NCBI RefSeq assembly: GCF_002288925.2
Contig: NW_022098045.1
Span: forward strand, 4,211,943-4,275,942
DNA length: 64,000 nucleotides
Direction: 5' to 3'
DNA from: Delphinapterus leucas
Lineage: Eukaryota > Chordata > Mammalia > Artiodactyla > Monodontidae
Position 1 is the stretch's first letter; every line of letters begins with the position of its first letter. A program made the position numbers and the translations under genes. The notes under the pieces were generated by a model. The model had not been told where the DNA came from, did no database searches, and saw only the letters and a program-made list of their open reading frames with translations. This document shows, one piece after another, positions 1 to 12,245 of the stretch.

Positions 1-175
1 TTGCCTATCTCCACTTCATTTAGTTGTTTTACTGGGATTTTATCTTGTTCCTTCATTTGGTAGATAGCCCTCTGACTTTTCATCTTGTCTATCTTTCTGT
101 GAACGTGGTTTTTGTTCCACAGGCTGCAGGATTGTAGTTTTTCTTGCTTCTCAGGTCTTGTACATCTTTTGATAA
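1..175. repeat. repeat-like segment, family uncertain
   Basis: This pyrimidine-rich text resembles a repeat I associate with cetartiodactyl genomes, possibly the 5' part of an L1 in antisense, but I cannot name it securely. No coding exon is visible. Confidence 0.3.
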
Positions 176-572
176 TTTTTTTTTTTTAGGTAGTTTAGAG
201 GTACCTAAAAACTAGGAAGGCATTTCCTGCTTTTTCCTAGCCCTAAACCTCAAGCACTGGTTCTAAATCTGAGATTCCCATCTTGCTTAGAGTACTTCAT
301 CCCAGTACTCTGTAATGCTTGAATTTTAGTATCAGCCCCATCTTTGGTTGGTGTACAGACAGACTTGTGTCAGAATACGAACTTCCATGTCTAAAAGCTC
401 TTTAATCATTATCTGTTGAAGGTGGCTATTTAATCTGGGGGAGATACTTAGCTTTAGGAATATTGAAGGGAGATGATCATAATCCTAGAGTTTGGGGGTT
501 TGCTTTGTTTTCACTTTCAATCTTTTATTTTGTGTTCTAACATGCTAACATTTAAGCCTTGTTAATTTTTTT

Positions 573-693
573 GTGGTGGGGGGGCCGCACTGTGTGGCAT
601 TGTGGGATCTCATTTCCTGGACCAGGGATCAAACCCACGCCCCCTGCATTGGAAGCATGGAGTCTTAACCACTGGACCACCAGGGAAGTCCCG
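573..693 (-). mobile_element. CHR-1-like SINE
   Basis: Reverse-oriented tRNA-derived SINE with the short body ending in a GGCC-rich tail. Flanking target-site duplication GCCTTGTTAATTTTTTT at 556-572 and 695-711 is a 17-bp match. Confidence 0.85.
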
Positions 694-1269
694 AGCCTTG
701 TTAATTTTTTTAAAATGCTTTAAGATATACACAAAGGTAGTAATTTCAGCATCATGAAGATAAATATTCAATATAAGTTAAAATAGCAATGATGTTATTT
801 TTCATCTATCAGTCTCACAAAAATTAAAATAATACTACCATATATTAATACTATATGATTCCATTTTTATAACTCAGAAAACCAAGCAAAACTAATCTAA
901 GCTATCAGAAGTAAGGATGGTGGTTGTTCATGGGGGTGGGCAGTGAGTGGAAGCACAAAAGGGACTTCTAGGGTGCTGGTAATGTCCTGTTCCTTGATCT
1001 GGGTGCTGGATACATAGGTGTGTTCAGGTTATGAGGCTTATGTATATGACATGTGTACTTTTCTATATCTTCAATAAAATGATTTTAAAAACAGAACTAT
1101 ACAGGATAGAGAAAGACATAGATTAATGAACTGGCTTATATTCTATCAGATGGAAAGTAACCTAAAAAAGTGTCAATTTGGCAAAAACTATTACAACTTA
1201 AAATGTTCATACCCTTTCCACCAGGCATTCTTATTTCTAGGAACTTATCCTTTAAAAACATGCCCACAG

Positions 1270-1571
1270 GGGGCTTCCCTGGTGGTGCAGCGGTTAAGAA
1301 TCTGCCTGCCAATGCAGGGGACACGGTTCAAGCCCTGGTCCATGAAGATTCCCACATGCCCAGAACAACTAAGCCCGTGAGCCACAACTACTGAGCCCAT
1401 GCACCACAACTACTGAAGCCTGTGCACCTAGAGCCTATGTCCTGCAACAAGAGAAGCCACTGCAATGAGAAGTCCGCGCACCGCAACGAAGAGTGGCCCC
1501 CACTTGCTGCAACTAGAGAAAGTCTGCACGTAGGAACGAAGACCCAATGCAGGCAAAAACAAGGAAAACAA
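1270..1571 (+). mobile_element. CHR-2 SINE, long form
   Basis: Head GGGCTTCCCTGGTGGTGCAG, degenerate B-box, and the long 3' body through 'gaagacccaatgcag'. The flanking duplication is ATGCCCACA. Confidence 0.9.
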
Positions 1572-1689
1572 AATGCCCACAAATACACAATGTTAGATAC
1601 TAGAATGTTCTTTGTAGCAATATTTTTAACAGCTAAAAAATAAATCTAGCTTCCATCACATAAGGATATAATAAATAAGAAGTCTGTAA

Positions 1690-1795
1690 CACTGATGAGG
1701 TCCCTTACCAAACCATGCTGGCACCCTGATCTCAGACTTCCAGACTCCAGAACTGTGAGCAATAAATTTATGGTGTTTATTGGGGAAAAAAAGAA
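1690..1795 (+). mobile_element. MaLR LTR 3' fragment (MST/MLT-like)
   Basis: The segment from 'ccaaaccatgctggcaccctg' through 'ccagaactgtgagcaataaa' matches the 3' part of an ERVL-MaLR LTR including its AATAAA polyadenylation signal. The 5' part is missing or unrecognisable. Confidence 0.5.
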
Positions 1796-1999
1796 AGGGC
1801 GGATGGAATCTAAACGTTCATCCACCAATCAGAAAACAGTTAACTAACATATAGTACACATGCAATTAATCAAATGAGTAAAGCAGATCCATATGCACTG
1901 ACATGAAAGGATGTCCAAGATACATTAAGTGAAAAAAGAAAACAGTTAATAGTATATTTAGCATGAGCTCATTTTGGTTTAAAACTATACCATTAATAA

Positions 2000-3480
2000 A
2001 CTATGTGAATACTATAAAATTCTTAGAGGAAAACATAGGCAGACACTGTCTGACATAAATTGCAGCAAGATCTTTTTTGATCCACCTCCTAGAGCAATGA
2101 AAATAAAAATAAACAATGAAAATATGAAAATAAACTAATTAAACTTAAATGCTTCTGCACAGCAAAGGAAACCATAAACAGAATGAAAAGACAACCTACA
2201 GAATGGAAGAAAATATTTACAAACAGAGGAACTGACAAGAAATTAATCTTTAAAATATACAAACAGCTCATACAGCTTAATGGCAAACAAAACAAAACAA
2301 TCCCAAATCACAAAATAGGCAGAAGATCTAAACAGACGTTTCTCCAAAGAAGACATCGAGATGCCCAAAAAGCACATGAAAAGCTGAATATCACTAATTA
2401 CTAGAGAAATGCAAATCAAAACTACAATGAGGTATCACCTGACACCAGTCAGAATGGCCATCATCAAAAAATCTACAAACAATAAATGCTGGAGAGAGTG
2501 TGGAGAAAAGGGAAACCTCCTACACTGTTGGTGGGAATGTAAATTGGTCCAACCATTATGGAGTACAGTATGGAAGTTCCTTAAAAAACTAAAAATAGGG
2601 CTTCCCTGGTGGCGCAGTGGTTGAGAGTCTGCCTGCCGATGCAGGGGACACGGGTTCGTGCCCCTGTCCGGGAAGATCCCACATGCCGCGGGGCGGCTGG
2701 GCCCGTGAGCCATGGCCGCTGAGCCTGCACGTCCGGAGCCTGTGCTCCACAACGGGAGAGGCCACAACAGTGAGAGGCCACCATACAGAAAACAAACAAA
2801 CAAACAAACAAAAATCTAAAAATAGAGCTACCATATGACTCAGCAATCCCACTCCTGGGCATATATCCAGAGAAAACCATAATTTGAAAAGATACATGCA
2901 CCCCAGTGTTCACTACAGCACTATTTACAATAGCCAAGACATGGAAGCAACCTAAATGTCCATCAACAGAGGAATGGATAAAGAAGATGTGGTATATATA
3001 TATATAATGGAATATTATTCGGCCATAAAAAAGAATGAAATAATGTCATTTGCAGCAACATGGATGGACCTAGAGATTGTCATACTGAGTGAAGTAAGTC
3101 AGACAGAGAAAGACAAATATCATATGATATTGCTTATATGTGCAATTTTAAAAAATGATACAAATGAACTTGTTTACAAAACAGAAATAAAGTCGCAGAT
3201 GTAGAAAACAAACTTATGGTTACCAGGGGGCGGGAAAGAAGGGAAAGGGAAAAATTGGGAGAATGGGATTGACATATACACACTACTATATATAAAATAA
3301 ATAACAAGGACCTACTGTATAGCACAGGGAACTCTTCTCAATGCTCTGTAATGACCTATATGGGAAAAGAATCTAAAAAGAGTGGATATACGTATATGTA
3401 TAACTGATTAACTCTGCTGTACAGCAGAAACTAATGCAACATTTTAAATCAACTATACTCTAATAAAAAATTTTAAAAAG
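2000..3480 (+). mobile_element. L1 3' end, 5'-truncated, interrupted by a SINE
   Basis: End of L1 ORF2 (tracts corresponding to 'cacagcaaaggaaacc', 'gctggagagagtgtgg', 'cactgttggtggga') plus the 3'UTR ending 'aataaaaaattttaaaaag'. Frameshifts and stops make it non-coding. A SINE at 2599-2815 splits it, so the L1 is the older of the two. Confidence 0.85.
2599..2815 (+). mobile_element. CHR-2 SINE, short form, nested in L1
   Basis: Short GC-rich subtype ending 'gtgagaggccaccatac' and a (AAAC)n tail. A perfect duplication CTAAAAATAG flanks it at 2589-2598 and 2816-2825, cutting the L1 ORF2 sequence exactly. Confidence 0.93.
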
Positions 3481-4117
3481 AATTATTAATGTGATTCTAC
3501 TGCTAGAGTGAAAGTTAGGAACATAGAAATAATTTTTCAAAGGAAAAAAAATACTATGTGAACATGTATAGAAAAAATTAAGACTATGTACCATACTGTC
3601 TTTCAGTGGGTTGCTGGAAATGTTCATTTTCTACATTATTTCTGATGTTTGAATTTTGATAATGAACAAGTATTACCTTTATAAGCAGAAAAGAGTAATA
3701 ATGGAATAAAGTGAACTGGTTTATGTTTTATTGGAATTTCTAGGATATTTTCATGACTGACTGAACTCATCTTTAAAAGATGCTATCTTTACTCTGCTGA
3801 TCAAAATAATATGAAATCTGCTCTTAACTGATAAAAATAAACTAACATAATAAAAATATCCTCAATGGCTCCCTACTGCCTATAAAGTCCATTTTTTTTT
3901 AGACTAGAATGCACAGTCATTACTCAGTCAATAAATACACACTGAGCATGTATGTATTTGTTCTTGTGCTAACCAAAATAAGATATGGTCTCTGGGCACA
4001 AAGAGCTTAGACAGGAAGACAGTTGTGTAAATAAACTACACTAACAAATTAAAGTTATATAAGTATATGCTTATAAAGCAGGTGCACAAAAGAAAAAGTA
4101 GTGAATTCTATCTGAAA

Positions 4118-4482
4118 GTGAAACTGCTATGTTTACTTCCCTGCAAAATGCATGTGTTGAAATCCTAACCCCCAGTGTGATGGTATTAGGAGGTAGGGGC
4201 CTTTGGAAGGTGATTAGGGCGGGAGGGTGGAGCCCTCATGAATGGGATTAGTGCCCTTATATAAGAGACCCCAAAGAGCTCCTTCATGCCTTCTGCCACA
4301 TGAAGACACTGGAGAAGATGGCAGTATATGAACCAGGAAGCAGGCCCTCGCTAGACAAAGAATCTGCCAGCACCTTGATTTTGGACTTCCCAGCCTCCAG
4401 AACTACGAGAAATGCGTTTGTTGCTTAAACCAACAAACCTATTGTATTTTTGTTACAGCAGCCCAGATAAACTAAGACAGAT
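4118..4482 (+). mobile_element. MaLR solo LTR (MST-type)
   Basis: Near full-length ERVL-MaLR LTR. It carries 'tgttgaaatcctaaccccca', 'ggagccctcatgaatgggat', 'cccagcctccagaactacga' and an end at 'gataaactaagaca'. No internal retroviral sequence is attached. Confidence 0.75.
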
Positions 4483-4813
4483 ACTGTTTAAGAATGGTAT
4501 ATTGAGGATGACACTCTTGAATCAAGAATTAAAGGATGAGTAGTTCACCAGACAATATAAGGAAGGAATGCCAGGCATAGAAAATGGTTTCTTACTTTAT
4601 AATTGTGTATACATATTTTAATGTAGAAAATAGCATTTTATAGTCCAAATAAGAAAATTGGTCTAATTTGAGTTTATAAATTTTATATATCTATGAACAA
4701 TTTTTATATTATGCACATACATATATATACTTGTTCTATTAAAATAATATACCAAATGAAATTTCTAAAATATGAAAGCTTTCCTTTTAAATTAATTTTA
4801 TTTTACTATTATT

Positions 4814-4930
4814 ATTTTTTTGGCCACACCATGTGGCTTGCGGGATCTTAGATCCCCGACCAGGGATTGAACCTGGGCCCTTGGCAGTGAAAGTGCTGAG
4901 TCCTAACCACAGAACCACCAGGGAATTCCC
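4814..4930 (-). mobile_element. CHR-1-like SINE
   Basis: Reverse-oriented short SINE. Its head GGGAATTCCCTGGTGGTTC lies at 4930 and its tail 'ggccacaccatgtggc' lies at the left, preceded by a T-rich A-tail complement. Confidence 0.85.
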
Positions 4931-5244
4931 TACAATAATTTTAAATGCTTCTTATTTCTGGGAATGATGATCAATCTAAAATAATGTGGGGGGGAAAAAG
5001 GATTATATAAGATTAAACTGTTAGCTAAAAACAGATTTCTAATGACTTCAAATTATATGCTTCTGCTTCAATTGACTCTGATTAGTAAGCAAATCACTAG
5101 TGTTTTTTAGAAGGTTGCAAAATGGAGCTTAAAAATTAATCACTATTTTAAAGTGTAGTATTTACAATTATAGAAATAAAATCCATTCATTCCTGAGTTT
5201 GGGTAAATATGTATCAAGACTATTTTTAAAACTATAAACATGCT

Positions 5245-5361
5245 GAGAGTTCCCTGGTGGCCTAGTGGTTGGGATTCTGGGCTTTCACTGACGTGGCTTG
5301 GGTTCAGTCCCTGGTCAGGGAACTGAGATCCTGCAAGCCACGTGATGAGGCCAAAAAAAAT
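5245..5361 (+). mobile_element. CHR-1-like SINE
   Basis: Forward short SINE with an (A)8 tail, flanked by a perfect 14-bp duplication ACTATAAACATGCT at 5231-5244 and 5362-5375. Confidence 0.9.
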
Positions 5362-5833
5362 ACTATAAACATGCTTTTTATCTATTAAACTTGGGTTTTA
5401 GTGGCAAGTACATATTCTTCCTGATTGGGGATTTTATTATATTATTTATTTATTTTTCTTTTTTTTTTCTTACAGTTTCATTGAGATATAATTGACACAA
5501 TCGATTGGGGATTTTAACCGGAACTTTCTCTCTAGTGACTTAAGGCAATTACCATACTGCAAACCAATAAGAGTAAAAAATGAATATAAGAACAACTTAT
5601 TTATCCAGAACCATAATTAAGCTATTTCAGATACTTTCTGTCAGGCACCAAAATGGTCTTTTCATTTTAGTGATTTCTGATAGCAATCTAAAACTAATTA
5701 CAATCTTCCCTGTCTTCTTAAACAAAGAACATAATTATAAGCTTTCTTAGCATTTAAACTTAAGTCCTCTCCAATATCAGATATAGGGATGTCTTAGGTG
5801 TTAAATGAAGTAATGAATATAAAAGTTTTTGTA

Positions 5834-6037
5834 GGGCTTCCCTGGAGGCGCAGTGGTTGAGAGTCCACCTGCCAATGCAGGGGACGCGGGTTCGTGCCCC
5901 CGTCTGGGAAGATCCCACATGCCGCGGAGCGGCTAGGCCCGTGAGCTATGGCTGTTGGGCCTGCGCGTCCGGAGCCTGTGCTCCGCAACGGGAGAGGCCA
6001 CAACAGTGAGAGGCCCACATACTGAAAAAAAAAAAAA
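5834..6037 (+). mobile_element. CHR-2 SINE, short form
   Basis: GC-rich short subtype with a long A tail. The flanking duplication AAAAGTTTTTGTA/CA lies at 5821-5833 and 6038-6050. Confidence 0.92.
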
Positions 6038-6669
6038 AAAAGTTTTTGCAGAGTACCTGGCACCTATAAATGCTCAATAAATGTTTAACAAACTTTATTA
6101 TTACCAAACTTCTATGTCTCCTTTGTATTAATTTTCTATCCTATCAGGCTTTTGGCTGTCATTTCCATCATATACGTTTCTAACAGACAGTTCAAATTTT
6201 GCAGATTTTAATCTGCTACTGAGTGAGAAATCTGATAATTAGGCTAGATAGTAATATGTCTAAAACCCCAAATTACTCAGGCTTGAAATCAAGATTGAGT
6301 ACATGGACTTCGCAACTTCTACTTTTGCTATGCGAAAGCCATATTACCTTCTGATAATATTCCATACAGTTGAAGTTTCTGAATAAGTGATCTCTCCATA
6401 ATAAAGTGCTATGTTGCAACCTTTTACAGACAATGGAAACCAAATGAAAGGAAAATATTACATATGTTCCAAACCTTACAAAGACAGCAATGTTTCAGGC
6501 CAAACACAGGTCTATATTTTTCAGTTGACATTTACCAAGAAAAAATTTTGTAGCACAAGTACACTTAATTTTTCTTCAGAAACTGAAGATTTCAAAGACC
6601 ATTATTCCATTTATTCCTGACTTAAAAAACCAACACAATGCAGTATGACTGTGCTTCATTAACCATTCT

Positions 6670-7080
6670 TTTAGTTATTAGAACCCTCTGTGCTTTAGCT
6701 GGGCACAAAGGTTGTCCACCTACACTACTTTCTGAGCTTTCCTTACACCTGGGCATAGAAAGTGATTACACTCTGGCCAATGAGTTCTTTGTACCTTCCA
6801 AGTCATGTCCTTAAAAGGAAGCTATTTGTTCTTCATTCCTCTTTCTTCTTCCCTCAGCCTGGAACTTGAACCTGCAGGTAATGAAGCACCTTCAACAATT
6901 CAAACAAGGGCACCATCCTAGCGGATGGCAGAACAAGATAAAGAGCAGCACCTGGGCCCCTGGACCACCCTGAGGAACATAACTAACCTATCCTAGGGAT
7001 TGCCTTCTAATTGGACTTTTATTGGACAAAGACACAAACTTTTATCTTGGTTAGACCTCTGTTATAGCAGCTGATCCAAT
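6670..7080 (+). mobile_element. MLT1-like MaLR LTR, degenerate
   Basis: The segment around 'gggcccctggaccaccctga' and the terminal part with 'cacaaacttttatcttggtt' and 'gacctctgttatagcagctg' follow the MLT1 LTR plan, heavily diverged. The boundaries are approximate. Confidence 0.55.
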
Positions 7081-7084
7081 ACCT

Positions 7085-7255
7085 AAACTAATAAACGCGT
7101 TTTACAGGAGAGGAAACTAAGGTTCAGGGATAAAGCAATGCACCCCAAAATACCCTGCCAGTTTGGTGGTACAGTCCAGATTCTAACTGAGCTACAGATG
7201 TCTCACTTCAAAGCCCACACACTTTCTACTATCCTACATTGCCTCTTAAGCAGAG
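7085..7255 (+). mobile_element. MIR SINE
   Basis: The core 'ttttacaggagaggaaacta' followed by a diverged 3' half ending 'cctacattgcctcttaa' is the classic order of mammalian MIR. Confidence 0.7.
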
Positions 7256-8224
7256 AAATGGGAGCCTGAGCACCTGTTGCAAACTACAGGGACTGCAAGA
7301 TTTTTTTTCTTTTTTGTAAATAGGGGAACACTGTAATGTAGTTCCTGTGAATAGCTTCCACTTTCACTACAGACCAGTAAGGACCCTCATAAGCCTTGGA
7401 CTTAACTACCCAGCCAGGGTAGTCCCTTGTTCTAAGGGAGTTGGAGCTTTACTCTGGGAAAGTAAAGCTTTCCAGAAGCTACCAAGTATTTATGAAAAAG
7501 TCAGCACTATATATAAGTACTTAAGAAATTAATATACTCACTTTTAAAGAATTAATCTGGCTGAGATAATAAGGAGAAACTAGAGCAGAAAGAGATTACA
7601 GAAAAAATATGTCAGCTCATTATAACAGACAAGAAATAAGGTAAAAAAAAAAGGGCATTAGGGTGGTGGCAATGGGGAAGGGCTGAAGAGATAGATAAGA
7701 CAAAAGAATATTTGAAAGAAATGAATTTAAGAGGCTTGAGAATAAAGAATAAAATGTCTGAAACAGCTGCTGTTTGGAATTCAACTTCTAGAAATTTGTC
7801 CTAAGGCAATATATGCACATGTACAGTCATAATTACAAGAACAACCACTGCAGCACTGTAATAGAAAAAGAAACAAAACAGAAGGACCTTAAATACCCAT
7901 TTATGGAGCACTTACGCTTTTCATTTTATATACTTCTACAGCTTTTCCTTAAGCATGTAATCAAATGTCTCTTTTGTCTTTTAAAAAAAAGAATCAGAGA
8001 ATCAAAAAGCATCACTGAATAAGCTAGCTGAAGTTTGATATGAATCCGCAATCACTTTTCTATATCTCAGAATATTCTGGTTTTGGTAAAGTCAAAGGAG
8101 TAATAGTGTCTGAAGAATTCCATGCCATAATCTTGAAGTTGGTGATTCATTCATTCATTCAACAAATGTTAGAGTGCTGCTACCCTCATCGGGGCCATGG
8201 TCAGTGCAACCAGAGAGCAGTGGT

Positions 8225-8520
8225 TTGTGACAAGGTAAGTTCAGAAATTGGACTAAGCAGGGGGATGAGGGATGAGTAAAATAGGTGAGGGAGATTAAGA
8301 GGTACAAACTTTCAGTTATAAAATAAGTCATACAGATGTAATGTACAGCATAGGGAATATAGTCAATAATATTGCAATAACTTTACATGGTGACAGATAG
8401 TAAGTAGACTTACAGTGGTGATCATTTTGTAATGTACAAAAATACCAAACCACTAGGTTGTACACCTGAAACTATTATAATATTATAAGCCAATTATACT
8501 TCAATAGAAACGAAAAAAGA
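8225..8520 (+). mobile_element. L1 3'UTR fragment
   Basis: An L1 3'UTR of the L1MA/L1MB type: 'agagattaagaggtacaaac'-like start, 'taatgtacagcatagggaat', 'ggttgtacacctgaaactat', then 'cttcaatag' and an A tail. ORF2 is absent. Confidence 0.7.
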
Positions 8521-8870
8521 GGACTTCCCTGGTGGAACAATGGTTAAGAATCTGCCTGCCAATGCAGGGGACACGGGTTCGAGCCCTGGTCCGAGAAGAT
8601 CCCACATGCCATGGAGCAACTAAGCCCGCGCTCTAGAGCCCAAGAGCCACAACTACTGAGCCCATATGCCACAACTACTGAAGCCCGCATGCCTAGAGCC
8701 CATGCTCCACAACAACAGAAGCCACCGCAATGAGAAGCCCGTGCACGGCAACAGAGTAGCCCCCGCTGGTTGCAACTAGAGAAAGCCCATTTGCAGCAAC
8801 AAAGACCCAATGCAGCCAAAAATAAATTAATAAATAATTTTTTAAAAAAAGAAAAGAAAAAAGAAAGAAA
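8521..8870 (+). mobile_element. CHR-2 SINE, long form
   Basis: Head GGACTTCCCTGGTGG and the full 3' body to 'gacccaatgcagccaaaaa', with a tail degenerated into a purine-rich run. It is inserted directly after the tail of the preceding L1 fragment. Confidence 0.9.
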
Positions 8871-9962
8871 CTGGGACTAAGCATTAGAAACTTCTATAAC
8901 AACTGGATACCTCTGTGGTTGTTTAATAAAAAAAAAAAAATTGGGCTTGTATATTGTATGTCCATGAATATGTGTGTGTGTATTATCATTTCATTTTCCT
9001 ATAAATTCATTTTTATTATATTTTACAAAAGTATTGGTCTGTGATGAATTGGAAATTGGGGGAAAAAAAAACAATCCAACTGGTTCTTCACCACCGTCAG
9101 TTTGAGAAATACTATTAAAGTGCTTAATATCTTGCTGGGCCCTGCAAAATTCTATTTTGGAGAAACAGCAGTGAATCACTACAGAAGGTACCTACTCAAA
9201 TGAAATTATAATAGCAAGGAGACAACAGAATAAATTAAAAACAAGATAAATACAGAAAATAATAAGTGCACTGAGGGAAATGATTAGGGAAATAAGACAG
9301 AGACTGGGTGGAAAGTAGTACTTTGGACAGCATAGCTGGTCAGAAGGTCCCAAGTTATGCAATGATTTGGATATAGTCGGATGTGTGGATAATTGGTATC
9401 AAAAATGAAGCAAGTGGAAAAGTAGGGAAGCAGAGTGAATGAGGATGTTACCATCAGAAGGAAAAAGGACAGTATTTTAGAGTTGAAGGATATGTTTATT
9501 CAGTGTCCCACATGGGATCCTGAGGTGAGAGATTTTTGTTGCTAGCAACTCACTCTCTCAGAATCCGACCAAGGAGGCCACTTAGTAGTTTAAAGCAAAA
9601 TTTATAAATTTACTATTTTTTTGAGGTCACAGACTCTTGCCCTAGTCCTCAACACCCTACCTACATGACGGGAGCATTAGAAAGGAAGTACAAGTTTAAA
9701 TCCCACAGATTTCAATGCCATCCTGCTCCTTTTCAGTTAACATTTTGCTGCCATCATTGATCAAAAGAATGAGTTGTAATACAGAAAAAATTAATCCAGT
9801 CTACTTTAGTAAAAAATCAGAAATATTTGTCCCTACGCCTTTTACCAAAGTACTCATTATCACAGCATACTACCAAGGCGCCACATTTCAGATGACCATT
9901 CTGTAGACTTCAAACAACTAACCTTCCCAGATTTTCTGCCTGAATCAACAGAGATATAAATA

Positions 9963-10194
9963 CAGTTGACCCCTGAACAACAGTTATGACCCTTGAGCAA
10001 CAGTTATGAACTGCGCAGGTCCACTTATACTTTTTTTCCAGTAGCAAATACTGCAGTACTATGTGATCCTTGGTTGGTTGAATCCGAGGATATGAGGATA
10101 TGGAGGAACCGTGGATACACAGAGTCAACTATAAATTAAATTACAGGAGGATTTTCTACTGTGCAGAGCGTTGGTGTTGTTCAAAGGTCAACTG
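9963..10194. mobile_element. Tigger2/MER28-like DNA transposon, non-autonomous
   Basis: Terminal inverted repeats CAGTTGACCC..GAACAAC at the left and GTTGTTCAAAGGTCAACTG at the right, flanked by TA on both sides as for Tc1/mariner elements. It is internally deleted and has no transposase. The left end contains a 20-bp tandem repeat (9969-9988 and 9989-10008). Confidence 0.75.
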
Positions 10195-10711
10195 TACAGT
10201 CAGGATATGTAAGGTTACAGAATAGAATACTGGTAACAACAGGAAAAGATACTTCTGTCGATTTGCTTGAAACAAAGAAACTTACAAACATTTTTAAAAA
10301 CTCTCTAAAAAAACAACTATGTTCATTGATTAGTAAATAGAAAAATTCTAATACCTACTGTTAAAATTTTTAAAAATCAAATAGCTATGAATATAACTAT
10401 TTCACTCATAAAGAAACTCATTTGTGTAACAAACATTGGTAAATGCAAAGAAAACACTCGGGAAGGATGTACAACAAACTTCATTAGAGATTACTCCTGG
10501 TAATGGGAAATAAGATCGTGAAAAGAGGAAGAAAGGGGCAACTTTAGACTATATACTGATTTGAATTATTTATAATAAGCATGTTTTCAATTACTGTTTC
10601 AATAACACAAACATTTAAAGAAATTTCCAGAATATGTTAGACTTTGCTTTGATTCTATTACCTGCTCTAACATACCGCCTGATTGACTCACTGTTCATCT
10701 ACTATCTGAAC

Positions 10712-11351
10712 ACTGTTGGTTCTTGTTATTCATAATAGTTATGCTCTATAGTCACCATGAACACTGAATTAGCAGACACTGAACTGCTGTGCCTAAAGGA
10801 AATACAGTGCTAGGTTCCTGTGAGTCCCTGGTAACATTTTCATCAATGGATCCAATACATAACCTTGTTTAACGTGTGCTTCTGTTTAAAGACATCTTAT
10901 TCAATATATACCCTTGATTCATTAACACTGAACTCACAGCTACCAGCGCTATTACTCATGCCTGAGTAAGCTTATCTAACACACATATTTTCTCCACAAG
11001 GCACATCACAGCTTTCTTATGCAATACTTCGGAACACTAGACAACAGTTCAGCACTACATTTGGGGCCAGTTTTAACAGCAAAATTTTTAAAATGCAAAA
11101 CACATGACACTAAACAGACTGTGAAAAGGACACTTGTTTACAGTATAAGAGTTGAAACAAGAAGGCAAACTATGTTTTTGTTTGACCTCAGTTGGGAATG
11201 CACACATCAGTGACTCTGATTTTTTGCTACTCTGTATCTGTCCACAAATTAGTGTGAAAGTGTTGCGTGTATTAATTTTGGGGTTACAAACAAATTTTAG
11301 CGTGTAGGTGAATTCACAAATACAGAATCAGTGAATAACAAGGATTGACTG
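10712..11351. mobile_element. Tigger-like DNA transposon, non-autonomous
   Basis: The left end 'ttcttgttattcataatag' pairs with the right end 'cagtgaataacaaggattga' as diverged inverted repeats. The interior lacks a transposase frame. The exact subfamily is not recognised. Confidence 0.55.
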
Positions 11352-11612
11352 TATCTTAAATACAAGCTTTCTAAGTCAGTTTTGTTATCTACAAGATGGA
11401 AGAATAAACTAGATAAATTCTAAGGCTACTTAATACTCAAAACTTTGAATATGTTAAAAATACTCAATTTTACCTACTTAGTAATAATGTAGTTATTTGC
11501 TATAAACCTCTGAAAAAATCTATTTGGCCTATACAGTGTTTAAAATAATTTTTAAGCCAACATTTCAAAATCAAAAGACTTCATGTAAAACTCCAGATTT
11601 CTACCTTTTCTT

Positions 11613-11831
11613 TTTCTCTCTCTCTTTTTTTTTTTTTTTGCTGTACGTGGGCCTCTCACTGTTGTGGCCTCTCCCGTTGCGGAGCACAGGCTCCGGACGC
11701 GCAGGCTCAGCGGCCATGGCTCACAGGCCCAGCCGCTCTGCGGCATGTGGGATCCTCCCGGACCAGGGCACGAACCCGTGTCCCCTGCATCGGCAGGCGG
11801 ACTCTCAACGACTGCGCCACCAGGGAAGCCC
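11613..11831 (-). mobile_element. CHR-2 SINE, short form
   Basis: Reverse-oriented GC-rich short subtype. The duplication TCTACCTTTTCTT is present at 11600-11612 and 11832-11844. Confidence 0.93.
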
Positions 11832-12039
11832 TCTACCTTTTCTTGAAAAACATCAGCCTGTTAGCTAATGGTAGCTAACACTGTATTTCATACAATTTGA
11901 GAAGCCAATGATTATAAGATCTACCATTTTTTAAATGTATTGCCAAGAAAAAAGAAATACTGCCAATTATAATTACAAGATGCAACCTGACTTCAGAGAT
12001 GTTTAAATGCTAAAGTGCATTACAGAACTGTTAAAATAT

Positions 12040-12245
12040 GGCATGTATAGCACTTACTATGTGCCAGCTATGTTCTAAAATTCTTTATACTTTTTAATTT
12101 ATTTAATCTTCACCAAAATCCTATTGATAGGCACTATTACTATCCACATTTTAGAGATAAGGAAACAGAGGCACGGTGGGTAAGTGACTTGTCCAAGTTC
12201 CCAGAACTAGTATGTGGTGTGACGGGATTCAAAGCCATTAAATCA
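12040..12245 (+). mobile_element. MIR SINE, near complete
   Basis: 'tagcacttactatgtgccag', 'ttagagataaggaaacagag' and 'gtgacttgtccaagttccca' follow the MIR consensus in order, with an ancient level of divergence. Confidence 0.85.

Noticed and set aside
5794..6063. Open frames here and at many other sites encoding a recurring [20 protein letters not shown] peptide
   Set aside because: Every one falls on a short-form CHR-2 SINE read in one of its frames. The similarity between them reflects repeat copies, not a protein family.
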